From contig CAMDCZ010000012.1 in NCBI GenBank assembly GCA_945890735.1, positions 1-52,028 on the forward strand: a stretch of 52,028 nucleotides of DNA, given 5' to 3'. This document shows positions 24,860-33,686 of the stretch, in pieces. The position numbers and the translations under genes were made by a program. The notes beneath the pieces are model-generated. The model was not told the DNA's origin. It did no database searches and saw only the letters and a program-made list of their open reading frames with translations. This stretch comes from Bordetella parapertussis (GTDB lineage Bacteria > Pseudomonadota > Gammaproteobacteria > Burkholderiales > Burkholderiaceae_C). Each line of letters starts with the position of its first letter. Position 1 is the stretch's first letter.

Positions 24860-25608
24860 GCGGCCCTCCGGTTGGGTTTGCTGACGGCGCTGTCTTCAAC
24901 TTGCAAAGTGCCTCTGAGCTTTTTCACCACCGCCGACAAAATTTGGCTCACACGTGATTCACTGACCTCGAGCACTTCACCAATTTCCTTGAGGTTCAAC
25001 TCTTCCACGTAATACAACTGCATCACCAGCTGTTCACGCTCTGGCAACAGACCAATCGCGTCGGTCACGGCTTGCATGAACTCGGCCTCTTCCACCATCA
25101 CATCGGGTTGGCGGGAGGAGTCATCTGCAATGCTCATGACTTCTTCTGTCACCACTTCCAATGAATAGGTTTCAAATCGGCGGGCTTTGCCTCGTTCCTT
25201 TTGAAAATCTTCCAAATCCTTGCCCATGTACTCAGCCATTTCAGCCTGGGTAGGTGCGCGTCCAAGTTCGGACGAGAGTGCGTGCAAGGTTTCATTTTGT
25301 GACTTGTTGAAGGCCACGGCGGAGCGGGGCAAAAAAGACAACCGGCGTACTTCATCCAACATGGCACCACGCACACGGCTGTGGGCAAAGTTTTCAAAAT
25401 CGACACCTTTGCTGGCATCAAATACCCGGGAAGCTTCAAGCAAACCCATCATGCCAACCTGAATCAGTTCATCGAGTTCCATGTAAGCGGGCACACGGGC
25501 TTTCAAATGCAGGGCCACGCGCTTGACCAAGCCGAGGTGGGCCAACACCAACTCCTCGCCTTGCGGGCGGGCTTGTTGGTACATCTTCATTGGTGACATG
25601 GGTCTCAT
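24856..25608 (-). CDS. fliA: Flagellar sigma factor FliA (sigma-28)
   Basis: RNA polymerase sigma factor for late flagellar genes, 250 residues. Region 2 is at about 20-100 (LVKRVALHLKARVPAYMELDELIQVGMMGLLEASRVFD, then FENFAHSRVRGAMLDEVRR). Region 3 contains LGRAPTQAEMAEYMG. Region 4 is at about 180-235 (LLPEREQLVMQLYYVEELNLKEIGEVLEVSESRVSQI). It overlaps the flhG stop by four bases. Its targets here are probably the sites before flgM, flgP, motA and fliS; FlgM is its antagonist. Confidence 0.96.
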   Translation of the reverse strand: MRPMSPMKMYQQARPQGEELVLAHLGLVKRVALHLKARVPAYMELDELIQVGMMGLLEASRVFDASKGVDFENFAHSRVRGAMLDEVRRLSFLPRSAVAFNKSQNETLHALSSELGRAPTQAEMAEYMGKDLEDFQKERGKARRFETYSLEVVTEEVMSIADDSSRQPDVMVEEAEFMQAVTDAIGLLPEREQLVMQLYYVEELNLKEIGEVLEVSESRVSQILSAVVKKLRGTLQVEDSAVSKPNRRAA

Positions 25609-26432
25609 GATTGGTCCGAGTTGCCTTGCAGCAATCGCTCCATGAAAAATTGCAAACCGCCAGAGGGATGGTCAATCGGTCTCAGTTGGGTGCACAACTC
25701 GGCCAAGCGACGGAAATCGCGAGCCGCTGCCGTGCCTGGGGCCAACTCCATGACGGATTGGTATTTTTTCAATGCAGCCAGCACCATTTCATCGCGCTCA
25801 ATGGCGGTGAGGTAGTGAATCGACTCATTCAAAAACCGCACGCACACGTCATTGAGGCGTTGGTAGAGCTTCCAGCCTTGGGTTTGTGTGTCCACCATGT
25901 TGGGTAGCAGGTAAATCTCATCGAGCTGCAATTCTTGCGACAAGACTTTGATCGTGCCGTAGGCATCTGCAATCGACGAGGGGTCGTCTTGCACCACAAT
26001 GAAACGACGTTGGCACGCGGCCAAGAAAGCCAGCACAGAAGGTGAAATACCCGCCGCCACATCGACAATCAGGTAGTCGATGTTTTTACCCAAATTGCTG
26101 AAAGCCTGCACGATGCTGGCGGCTTGCAACTGACTCAGCGCAGCCAGCTCTTGCATGCCAGAGGCGCCGGGAATCAATTGAATGCCTTGACGCGTGGTCA
26201 AGGTGATTTCTTCCAAGGTTTTTTGGCCGGCCAAAAAATGGCTGAGGTTGTATTCAGCCCGGGCACCCAAAGCGATTTGTGCATTGGCCAATCCCAGGTC
26301 GGCATCGAACAGCATGACATCATGGCCGCGCTGCGCCAAGGCAACTGCCAAGTTGATGGACACCGTGGTCTTGCCCACGCCGCCCTTGCCACTCGCAATG
26401 CCAATGACCTCGGTCGTTTTACGGTTAGTCAT
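25605..26432 (-). CDS. flhG: Flagellar number regulator FlhG (FleN), MinD-like ATPase
   Basis: MinD/ParA-type ATPase that limits flagellar number and, with FlhF, sets polar placement. It has 275 residues. The deviant Walker A GKGGVGKT is at 15-22; VMLFDADLGLANAQIALG and DYLIVDVAAGISPSVLAFL are the switch motifs. The C-terminal amphipathic end (GLQFFMERLLQGN) could bind membrane. It overlaps flhF by eight bases and fliA by four. FlhF plus FlhG suggests polar rather than peritrichous flagella. Confidence 0.94.
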   Translation of the reverse strand: MTNRKTTEVIGIASGKGGVGKTTVSINLAVALAQRGHDVMLFDADLGLANAQIALGARAEYNLSHFLAGQKTLEEITLTTRQGIQLIPGASGMQELAALSQLQAASIVQAFSNLGKNIDYLIVDVAAGISPSVLAFLAACQRRFIVVQDDPSSIADAYGTIKVLSQELQLDEIYLLPNMVDTQTQGWKLYQRLNDVCVRFLNESIHYLTAIERDEMVLAALKKYQSVMELAPGTAAARDFRRLAELCTQLRPIDHPSGGLQFFMERLLQGNSDQS

Positions 26433-27789
26433 GTGCTGCCCCTGCTTGTTGTGACGCCAATCGGGTGATTCTGGCGGTTGCCATGGCCATGGTACTGCGC
26501 ATGTCTTCGTGGGCAGGTTCGAGGCTGCTCATGCTCAGATGGCTGAGAGCCACATTGACCAATTCGTCAACCTGCCATTGGCGACTCCAGTCGCCCATGC
26601 GTTCACCGCGACTGATGGCGCTGACCGCCACGTGGCCTTCGGTCAATACTTGGATCAAGGACCACGGCTGCGACGACTCATCCATTTTGCTGATCATCAG
26701 GCTTTGCCATTGGATCTGAGGGGTGGAGAGGTAACGACGCAATGAGGACTGGGATGCGTCCGCAGGCATGACCACATGGAATTGGGCAGCGGTGCACAGG
26801 TGTGCGATTTCGGCCACGCGCTCGGCCATCTGTACCCCTGGGGTATCGATGATGACGAACTTTCTCTGTCCGTGCTCTTCGAGCAGCAGTTTCAAGGTGG
26901 TGGCATTGGTGGCGCGGAAACAATCCACACCTGACTGGGCGCTCAACAATTGGGTCTGGTTCCAGGCGCCAGCGCGCTGATCGCTGAAGCTGATGACCGC
27001 GACTTGTTCGGCGCCTAAATTCACACTGGCGTGTTGTGCCAAACGCGCCACCATCAAAGACTTGCCTGCACCCGAAGGACCAGCCAATACATGCACGCCG
27101 TGATCGGCCATGTCCACATGGCTTTGCAGCATGGAGTGGCACAACTGGCGGCGGATCTCGTCGAGTGCGGGTTCAACCTCTTCAAAACTTTGGATGCTGT
27201 CCACCAACAAGGCACGCAAAGCCACCGGAATGGCCGCCTCTTGCAAGGCATTGCGCAGTGGATGCAAATTGCGCGATAAACCAGCACCCTGCCAAGCCAT
27301 TTGTTGGCTCAGCTTGAATTCTTTGCGCAGACTGGCGAGTTCATCACGCACCAACTGCACGATTTCTTTGCCACGCACCAAATCGCGCTCTTCATGCTCG
27401 GCGACCATGTCGCCCTTGGCCTTGGCTTTCAAGGCAGCCGCAGGCACAAAACCTTCTGCCGCAGAAGCCTTGGCTGACTTGGCTGGGCGTTTATGGCTCA
27501 TCATGGTTTCGGTGAGGACTTCGCCAAAACTCGCTGCGCTGGTGGCAACGACCGGGCTGGCTGGTTCAGTATCTGGCTGGGCGGGCAAGGCATAGGTCTT
27601 TTCAGTGGGCACGAAGACTTCAGCCACCGCGACTTCTGTGTTCATGGGGGCGACATCGACCGCCACAATCAATTCGGTTTGACCGCGCACTTTGCTGCTG
27701 GAGATGACGAGCACGTCAGGACCATACAAAGCCACCGCTTTTTCATTGGCGGCACGTGTGTCTCGTGCAATGATTCGTTTGAGTTCCAT
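26425..27789 (-). CDS. flhF: Flagellar placement GTPase FlhF (SRP family)
   Basis: SRP-type GTPase that recruits early flagellar components to the cell pole. It has 454 residues. The N-terminal B domain (MELKRIIARDTRAANEKAVALYGPDVLVISS) is typical. An Ala/Lys-rich linker follows, then the NG domain: P-loop GPSGAGKS at 237-244, DTPGV at 315-319 (where SRP GTPases usually have DTAGR), and SKMDES at 367-372 for TKLDE. It lies 35 bases after flhA. Confidence 0.94.
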   Translation of the reverse strand: MELKRIIARDTRAANEKAVALYGPDVLVISSSKVRGQTELIVAVDVAPMNTEVAVAEVFVPTEKTYALPAQPDTEPASPVVATSAASFGEVLTETMMSHKRPAKSAKASAAEGFVPAAALKAKAKGDMVAEHEERDLVRGKEIVQLVRDELASLRKEFKLSQQMAWQGAGLSRNLHPLRNALQEAAIPVALRALLVDSIQSFEEVEPALDEIRRQLCHSMLQSHVDMADHGVHVLAGPSGAGKSLMVARLAQHASVNLGAEQVAVISFSDQRAGAWNQTQLLSAQSGVDCFRATNATTLKLLLEEHGQRKFVIIDTPGVQMAERVAEIAHLCTAAQFHVVMPADASQSSLRRYLSTPQIQWQSLMISKMDESSQPWSLIQVLTEGHVAVSAISRGERMGDWSRQWQVDELVNVALSHLSMSSLEPAHEDMRSTMAMATARITRLASQQAGAAHD

Positions 27790-27824
27790 TTTGTTTCTCG
27801 CAGGTCAATAAATTGTTGTTCTGA

Positions 27825-29927
27825 TCAATGCCGGTTCATCGCGTTGACGGTGTGAATCACTTTGACAGCTTGGTCATCTGGGATCTCGCTGTAGGACAAC
27901 ACCGTCAAGTCGTTCACGCGGTACCGAACCGCTTTGGACAACCAACCACGAATCAAAGGCGACACCACCAACACGGCGGCATGGCCCTCTTCTTCCATCT
28001 CACGTGCGCCTGAGCGCAACGCGTTAAACAGGTTCTCAGCCAAACTGGGCTCCAAGACCACCGGTTGCCCAGGCTGACTTTGTTGCAAGACGTTATGCAA
28101 TAACTGTTCCAAGCCGGGTTCTAGGGTCATGACCGACAGGTTGCTGGATTCATCGACCAGGCTTTGCATGATCATGCGACCCAGTTTGGGACGCACATAC
28201 GCCGCCAGTTGTTCAGGGTCGGTGCTGCGGGCACTGGCTTCGGTGAGGGTTTCCACGATCGAGCGCATGTCACGGATGGAGACGCCTTCGCCGAGCAACT
28301 GCTGCAGCACACGGGTGACCACACCCAGGGCCAATTTGCCTGGCACCAGTTCTTCCACCAACTTGGGTGATCTGGCCGACAGTTTGTCCAACAACTGTTG
28401 CACTTCGTCATGGCTGAGCAAGTCAGCCGCATTTTCCCGTAAGACTTTGTTCAAGTGGGTGGCAATGGCAGTGCTGGCATCCACCACGGTGTAGCCCAAG
28501 GTACGGGCCATGTCACGTTGTGATGACTCAATCCACACCGCTTCCAAACCAAACGCGGGCTCACGGGTGGGAATGCCTTGCAACTCACCATACACCTGTC
28601 CAGGGTTGATGGCCAGTTCACGCCCGACCTTGATTTCGCCTTTGCCACGCACCACGCCTTTGAGCACGATGTTGTAGGTGTCTGGGTCTATGTTCAAGTC
28701 GTCACGGATTCGCACGGGTTGCACCAAAAAGCCGAGTTCAGCCGACAGTTTTTTGCGCACACCCTTGACACGGTTCATCAACTCGCCTCCGGTCTCTTGG
28801 TTCACCAAGGGAATCAAACCATAGCCAATTTCCAGACCGATCAGGTCCACTTGATCGACATCGTCCCAATCCAGGTCCTTGTTGGCTTCGGTGGTTGCCA
28901 CGGCTTGGGCCTGGGCTTCTTGCGTGGCCTCTTCTTCCACTTCATTGCGGATGACCAGCAAACCCATGCCAGCGGTGGCAGCGGCCAAGGTGATGAACAT
29001 CAGGTGGGGCATGCCTGGCACCAAGCCCAAAATGGTCAGGATGATGGCTGATATGAAGAGTGCAGATGGGTTGGCCAGCTGGGTACCGGCTTGTTCGGAA
29101 ATGGACTCTGATGTGGTGACGCGGGTCACGATGATGGCGGTGGCCAGTGACAACAACAGCGAAGGGATTTGGGCAACCAAGCCGTCACCGATGGTCAGCA
29201 GTGTGTAGATCTTGCCGGCTTCGCTGACTGACAAGTCGTGTTGCACCACACCGATGGCCAGGCCACCCACCAAGTTGATCAGCAAAATCAACAAGCCAGC
29301 GATCGCATCGCCGCTCACAAATTTGGATGCACCGTCCATCGCGCCAAAGAAGTCTGATTCTTGGGCGAGTTCTTCGCGGCGTTTTTTGGCGGTCGGTTGG
29401 TCGATCACGCCGGCATTCAAGTCAGCGTCGATCGACATTTGTTTGCCAGGCATGGCGTCCAAGGTGAAACGCGCGTTCACTTCCGAGACGCGGCCCGCAC
29501 CCTTGGTCACCACAATGAAATTGATGATCATCAAAATGGCAAAGATGATGAAACCCACCACGTAATTGCCGCCGATCACAAACTCACCAAAGGCTGCCAC
29601 CACTTTGCCTGCGGCATCATGGCCGGTGTGACCTTCCACCAAGATGATGCGGGTCGACGCCACGTTCAAGGCCAGGCGCAGCATGGTGGCAAACAACAGC
29701 ACTGTTGGAAAAGATGAAAATTCCAAGGGCTTGCGGGTGTTGATGGCGATCATGATGATCACCAGGCTGGCCACGATGTTGAAAGTAAACAAAAAGTCCA
29801 ACAAAATCGCTGGCAACGGCAGCACCAACATGCCCATGATCAACAACACCAGCACTGGAATGCCCAGGCCGGTGTAGTCAAACTTTGCCAAGTTCTGTCG
29901 AATCGTTGACAGGGTTAAGGTGCTCAT
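27825..29927 (-). CDS. flhA: Flagellar export gate protein FlhA
   Basis: Main membrane subunit of the type III export gate, 700 residues, standard length. Multiple N-terminal helices run to about residue 330. The conserved FHIPEP-type cytoplasmic loop is visible as GAGRVSEVNARFTLDAMPGKQMSIDADLNAG. The large C-terminal docking domain contains DPDTYNIVLKGVVRGKGE and the DASTAIATHLNKVLRENAADLLSHDEVQQLLD segment. ATG 29927 (MSTLTLS) is chosen. The frame is open for another 45 codons upstream, but that stretch contains the sigma-54 promoter at 30001-30016. Confidence 0.97.
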   Translation of the reverse strand: MSTLTLSTIRQNLAKFDYTGLGIPVLVLLIMGMLVLPLPAILLDFLFTFNIVASLVIIMIAINTRKPLEFSSFPTVLLFATMLRLALNVASTRIILVEGHTGHDAAGKVVAAFGEFVIGGNYVVGFIIFAILMIINFIVVTKGAGRVSEVNARFTLDAMPGKQMSIDADLNAGVIDQPTAKKRREELAQESDFFGAMDGASKFVSGDAIAGLLILLINLVGGLAIGVVQHDLSVSEAGKIYTLLTIGDGLVAQIPSLLLSLATAIIVTRVTTSESISEQAGTQLANPSALFISAIILTILGLVPGMPHLMFITLAAATAGMGLLVIRNEVEEEATQEAQAQAVATTEANKDLDWDDVDQVDLIGLEIGYGLIPLVNQETGGELMNRVKGVRKKLSAELGFLVQPVRIRDDLNIDPDTYNIVLKGVVRGKGEIKVGRELAINPGQVYGELQGIPTREPAFGLEAVWIESSQRDMARTLGYTVVDASTAIATHLNKVLRENAADLLSHDEVQQLLDKLSARSPKLVEELVPGKLALGVVTRVLQQLLGEGVSIRDMRSIVETLTEASARSTDPEQLAAYVRPKLGRMIMQSLVDESSNLSVMTLEPGLEQLLHNVLQQSQPGQPVVLEPSLAENLFNALRSGAREMEEEGHAAVLVVSPLIRGWLSKAVRYRVNDLTVLSYSEIPDDQAVKVIHTVNAMNRH

Positions 29928-30000
29928 CTTCGTTTTTTCGCGGTTTTTGTAACGTTTAGGATTGTTTTTTCGGTGCTTTTCAGCACTGTCAAAGTGATCA

Positions 30001-30016
30001 AGCAATCGATGTGCCA
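30001..30016 (-). promoter_or_regulatory. Sigma-54 promoter of the flhA-flhF-flhG-fliA operon
   Basis: The minus strand reads TGGCACATCGATTGCT, an exact TGGCAC-N5-TTGCW match. The leader to ATG 29927 would be about 60 bases. It places fliA under sigma-54 control, upstream of the sigma-28 genes. Confidence 0.85.
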
Positions 30017-30150
30017 GCTTGAAGTTGCCTGCCTTGCCCAAAAATGGGATGTCCAGTTGCAAAGCCAGCCAGCTTGACCAGCGGCAATCATTGACCAGTC
30101 ACGAATCTTGCTTATCACACCCTGTCATCAATGGATAGCACCGAACGGAT

Positions 30151-31701
30151 ATGAACTTATCTGCCATGAACACAGGCCTGACTCAGGCTCTTGCCACCCC
30201 GTTGTCAGAGGCGCAAGCCCCTGGCCATGCTGCTGCGCGCCTGCCCAGCGGCACCTTGTCCGGACAAGACTTTGCGGCTTTTTTGCGTCAACAAGTCCAA
30301 GGCCTGAAAACCATGCAGCGGCAAGAAGTTGCCGCCGCCAAGACACCGCCCCCTCCCCAGGGCAAGCCCGATGTGTCGTCCCACAAAGCTGACAAAGCCC
30401 GTGCCGACAAATCAAGCCAAGACAACAACGAGGCCCAGCAAGACCGGGTCGACCATGACAAGCCAGTGGAAGCGGCCTCAGCCAGTCAGGGCGTGCCAGA
30501 AGCCCTTGAACAGACAGCAGCCGACCTTGACAAGCCTGCGGACACCGGCGTGTCGGCAGACCTCTCAACATCCAATGTGGTGGCGACACCGGAAGAGCCC
30601 GCGCCCCACCCAACCGTGCAGGCCACGCTGACAACGATTCCGCTCAGCCCCACGATCAACATCATCACAGCCACCCCAACCTTGCCGGATGACCAAAGCG
30701 TGGCCGATTTCGCCTTGGCCATGGGCCTGGCACCCGACCAGGTGCAAGCCTTGTTCGGCTCGACCTCCCCCATCGCCGCTGCCACCCATTCGGCCATGCC
30801 TACCCAACAGATACTGGGCATGAACACCTTGGCCACGGTCAGCGCCCCAGCCTGGTTGTCAGAACCCTTGGCCGAGCAAGCTTCGGTTGCCTTGCCCCCT
30901 GGCACCAGCACCGTGGCGGTGAGCAGTGCGGATTTCCAGGCCTTGCATACCGAGACCTCACTGGACAATGAGAGCCCGGTCCAGACACGCCAAACAGCCG
31001 AGGCTTTGAATTTACAAATCATCACCGGACAAGCCAGCGCTGCGGTGTCAGCGCCGCCTGTGAGCACATTGGCGGTTTTGTCCATGTTGGACACCCAATT
31101 GCGCCCCGAGGACGTCGAGGCTTTACAACAAACATTTGACAACTTGACTGCTTTGGACAGTGACGCCAGCACTGAACATGGTTTGGGCCTGCGGCTGACC
31201 GAGTCGAGCAGCGCATCGCAGCAAGCGAGCAAGGCTGCCCAGGCTTTGGCAGCGCAACCCAACATGGCTGAAACCTACGACAAACTCAGCCAAAAGCTGG
31301 CCACTGAATTGGCGGGCCGCATGCATCAGCAACTCAATGCAGGCGAGTGGAAAATGAAGTTCGCCTTGAAACCGGCTTCCTTGGGACTGGTGGATGTGCA
31401 GCTTGAAATGCGCGACGGCCAATTGACCGCCCAATTCAACGCTGACACCAGCCTCACCCAAGACCTGATTCAACATGGCAGCCAACGATTGAAAGAGGCC
31501 TTGAGCCAACTTGGCATGAACAATGCATCTGTTTTGGTTGGGCAAGGGCAAAACCAACAGCAGGGTTCGGCATCCAACCAGCGGCAACCTTCCGATGACA
31601 AAGACAATCGTGTCACACTCTCGGATGGCAAGGCAGACGAACAGGCTGTGCGGGCCCGACCTCGCCACAGCAACAGCTTGCAATTTGACAATTACGCTTG
31701 A
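30151..31701 (+). CDS. fliK: Flagellar hook-length control protein FliK
   Basis: Secreted molecular ruler that triggers the switch from hook to filament export. It has 516 residues. The long N-terminal part is rich in Ala, Gln, Thr and Pro and presumably extended. The conserved FliK C-terminal domain is at about 390-465: LAGRMHQQLNAGEWKMKFALKPASLGLVDVQLEMRDGQLTAQF, then LKEALSQLGMNNASVLVGQG. The tail is Gln/Asp-rich. It starts the fliK-L-M-N group and is divergent from flhA across about 220 bases. No well-spaced promoter was recognised for it. A long ruler fits a long FlgE subunit only indirectly. Confidence 0.92.
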   Translation: MNLSAMNTGLTQALATPLSEAQAPGHAAARLPSGTLSGQDFAAFLRQQVQGLKTMQRQEVAAAKTPPPPQGKPDVSSHKADKARADKSSQDNNEAQQDRVDHDKPVEAASASQGVPEALEQTAADLDKPADTGVSADLSTSNVVATPEEPAPHPTVQATLTTIPLSPTINIITATPTLPDDQSVADFALAMGLAPDQVQALFGSTSPIAAATHSAMPTQQILGMNTLATVSAPAWLSEPLAEQASVALPPGTSTVAVSSADFQALHTETSLDNESPVQTRQTAEALNLQIITGQASAAVSAPPVSTLAVLSMLDTQLRPEDVEALQQTFDNLTALDSDASTEHGLGLRLTESSSASQQASKAAQALAAQPNMAETYDKLSQKLATELAGRMHQQLNAGEWKMKFALKPASLGLVDVQLEMRDGQLTAQFNADTSLTQDLIQHGSQRLKEALSQLGMNNASVLVGQGQNQQQGSASNQRQPSDDKDNRVTLSDGKADEQAVRARPRHSNSLQFDNYA

Positions 31702-31726
31702 TCACTGAGTTAAACAGGAGTACCCC

Positions 31727-32311
31727 ATGGCAACAGAAGCAGCAGCAGCACCTGAAGAAGGCACGGAAGAGCCGAAAAAGAAAAAACCGATTCTCTTGAT
31801 CATCGGCATCATCGTTGGTGCCATCGTGGTCTTGGTCGGTGTGGCTTTCGGAACCTTGTATATGTCTGGCTACTATGAGAAAAAAGCCGAATTGGCCGCC
31901 ATGGACAAGCTCGAAGAACTGGAAGCAGCAGCCACCAAGGCCAAGGATGAGGCCCCTTCCAAATTGAAGAAGGAAGCACCAGAGGCGACCCGGTTCGAGA
32001 AAAACTACTTCCAGATCGACAAAGAACTGATGACCAACATCACAGGCTCTAAAAAAGTCATGGTGGTGCAAATGGCTGTCATGACCCACTACGACACCCG
32101 CGTCTTTGACAACATCAAAAAACATGAATTTGCCCTGCGCTCAGCCATGTTGGATGTGATGCGTCAAACCACGGAAGCCGAGACGGCCAAGCCTGAGTTC
32201 CGCAAAGAACTGGCTGACAAGCTCAAAGTCGTGATGAACGCGATGCTTGAAGAATATGAAGACTTCGGTGGCATTGAAGAAGTGATGTTCACCTCCTTTG
32301 TGATGCAGTAA
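31727..32311 (+). CDS. fliL: Flagellar basal-body-associated protein FliL
   Basis: Stator-associated inner-membrane protein, 194 residues. A cytoplasmic Glu/Lys-rich N-terminus is followed by one membrane helix at about 23-45 (ILLIIGIIVGAIVVLVGVAFGTLYM). A stomatin-like periplasmic domain follows: NYFQIDKELMTNITGSKKVMVVQMAVMTHYDTRV and the C-terminal VMNAMLEEYEDFGGIEEVMFTSFVMQ. AGGAG precedes the ATG by a suitable distance. It lies 5 bases before fliM. Confidence 0.95.
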   Translation: MATEAAAAPEEGTEEPKKKKPILLIIGIIVGAIVVLVGVAFGTLYMSGYYEKKAELAAMDKLEELEAAATKAKDEAPSKLKKEAPEATRFEKNYFQIDKELMTNITGSKKVMVVQMAVMTHYDTRVFDNIKKHEFALRSAMLDVMRQTTEAETAKPEFRKELADKLKVVMNAMLEEYEDFGGIEEVMFTSFVMQ

Positions 32312-32316
32312 GGTCC

Positions 32317-33315
32317 ATGGCAACACGTCAAAATTTACTCAGCCCGGAAGAGCTGGCAGCCCTGTCTGAGGGGCTGAAAGACGGCTCGCTGGAGGCGGAC
32401 ACTGGTTTCAACACCAAGGTTCGCGTGCGCAAGCACGATCTGGCCAGTGAAAACAGCAGCCTGGGGGTGAATGTCTCGTCGATCGACATGATCAACGAGC
32501 GCTTTATCCGGATGTTCCGCTTGGGGCTGCTGGAGGTGTTGCGAACCACCCCTCGGGTCAACCCCACCCGTGTGCAGATCATGAAGTTTGGTGACTACCT
32601 GCACATGCTCAAGGCGCCGCTGTCGGTCAACACGATTCGCATCAATCCGATGCGCGGCAACTCGGTCATCATCATTGACCCCAATGTTGTCTTCAGCTCG
32701 CTAGACAGTTTCTTTGGCGGCTTTGGCAAAGGTGTTTCTGACTTGCCGCCTGGGCGTTTGTTCACCGCCACGGAAACCCGCATCATCCACATCATCATGG
32801 ATGTGTTTTTCCGTTCTCTCAAAGATGCTTGGGGCCCTGTCATGGAGATCGATTGCGAGCGAGTCAGCTCGGAAATCAATCCCCAATTTGCGCAAATTGC
32901 CGATGAAAACGACCTGGTTGTGCTCAGCCGGTTCGAGGCCGAAGCCACCGCTTCCGGCGGCAAAGGCTTCATCGATCTGGTCTATCCCTACGCCACCCTC
33001 AAGCCCCTGCGCGATTTGCTGCGCAACCGGGTGGCTTCGGGCGACGGCAATGAAGAATCCGACAAGATATGGCGCGAAGATTTGGCTGTGGCCGTGGGTG
33101 ACTCCGAGCTCGATGTTCAGGTGGTCATGGGGCAGATCAAAACCACCTTGCACCATTTACAAACCATGAAAGAAGGCGACATGCTGTTCTTCAAGAAGCC
33201 CGAACTGGCACAACTGTCTGCCAACGGGGTACCCACTTTTGGGGTCAACATCGGCACGCGTGGCTCGAATGTGGCCGTGCGCATTGAAAAACAACTCGTC
33301 CCCGGACAGATTTAA
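32317..33315 (+). CDS. fliM: Flagellar C-ring switch protein FliM
   Basis: C-ring component that binds CheY-P and sets rotation direction. It has 332 residues. The N-terminus is NLLSPEELAALSEGL. The middle CheC-like domain contains GNSVIIIDPNVVFSSLDSFFGG and the RLFTATETRIIHIIMDVFF segment. A SpoA domain at the C-terminus has VTVAVGDSELDVQVVMGQIKTTL-like sequence (WREDLAVAVGDSELDVQVVM) and GDMLFFKKPELAQLSANGVPTF. It lies 5 bases after fliL and 17 before fliN. Confidence 0.96.
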   Translation: MATRQNLLSPEELAALSEGLKDGSLEADTGFNTKVRVRKHDLASENSSLGVNVSSIDMINERFIRMFRLGLLEVLRTTPRVNPTRVQIMKFGDYLHMLKAPLSVNTIRINPMRGNSVIIIDPNVVFSSLDSFFGGFGKGVSDLPPGRLFTATETRIIHIIMDVFFRSLKDAWGPVMEIDCERVSSEINPQFAQIADENDLVVLSRFEAEATASGGKGFIDLVYPYATLKPLRDLLRNRVASGDGNEESDKIWREDLAVAVGDSELDVQVVMGQIKTTLHHLQTMKEGDMLFFKKPELAQLSANGVPTFGVNIGTRGSNVAVRIEKQLVPGQI

Positions 33316-33332
33316 GAAGGCAGGAGATCACC

Positions 33333-33686
33333 ATGAACGACACCACCGCAGAACCCCAAGACGGGCAAGAGGATGGCATTGACCCGACACCGCCTTCCGC
33401 CGAAGAGTTTCAAGTCACCCAGCCAGGCAACATCAACCCGGATGTGTTGCAAAACATTTCCGTCAACTTGTCGATTGAAGTCGGGCGCACCAACATCAAG
33501 ATCAAAGACTTGATGCGCTTGACCCAAGGCAGCGTGGTCGAACTGGACCGCATCGCCGGTGAACCCCTGGACCTGTTGGTCAACGACACCGTGGTCGCCC
33601 AAGGCGAAGTGGTGTTGGTCAATGACCGTTATGGCATTCGCCTGACCCGGGTTGTGCCGTCGACAGACCGACTCAAATCGCTTTGA
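33333..33686 (+). CDS. fliN: Flagellar C-ring switch protein FliN
   Basis: C-ring base subunit, 117 residues. After an acidic Pro-rich N-terminus, the SpoA domain reads ISVNLSIEVGRTNIKIKDLMRLTQGSVVELDRIAGEPLDLLVNDTVVAQGEVVLVNDRYGIRLTRVV. Normally fliOPQR follow. Here the gene ends the flagellar region: its stop codon directly abuts the ccmI stop on the other strand with no base between. Confidence 0.96.
   Translation: MNDTTAEPQDGQEDGIDPTPPSAEEFQVTQPGNINPDVLQNISVNLSIEVGRTNIKIKDLMRLTQGSVVELDRIAGEPLDLLVNDTVVAQGEVVLVNDRYGIRLTRVVPSTDRLKSL

Noticed and set aside
30048..30063. TGGGAT...TTGCA as a sigma-54 promoter for fliK
   Set aside because: The GG-to-GC distance is one base too long and the -24 box is degraded.
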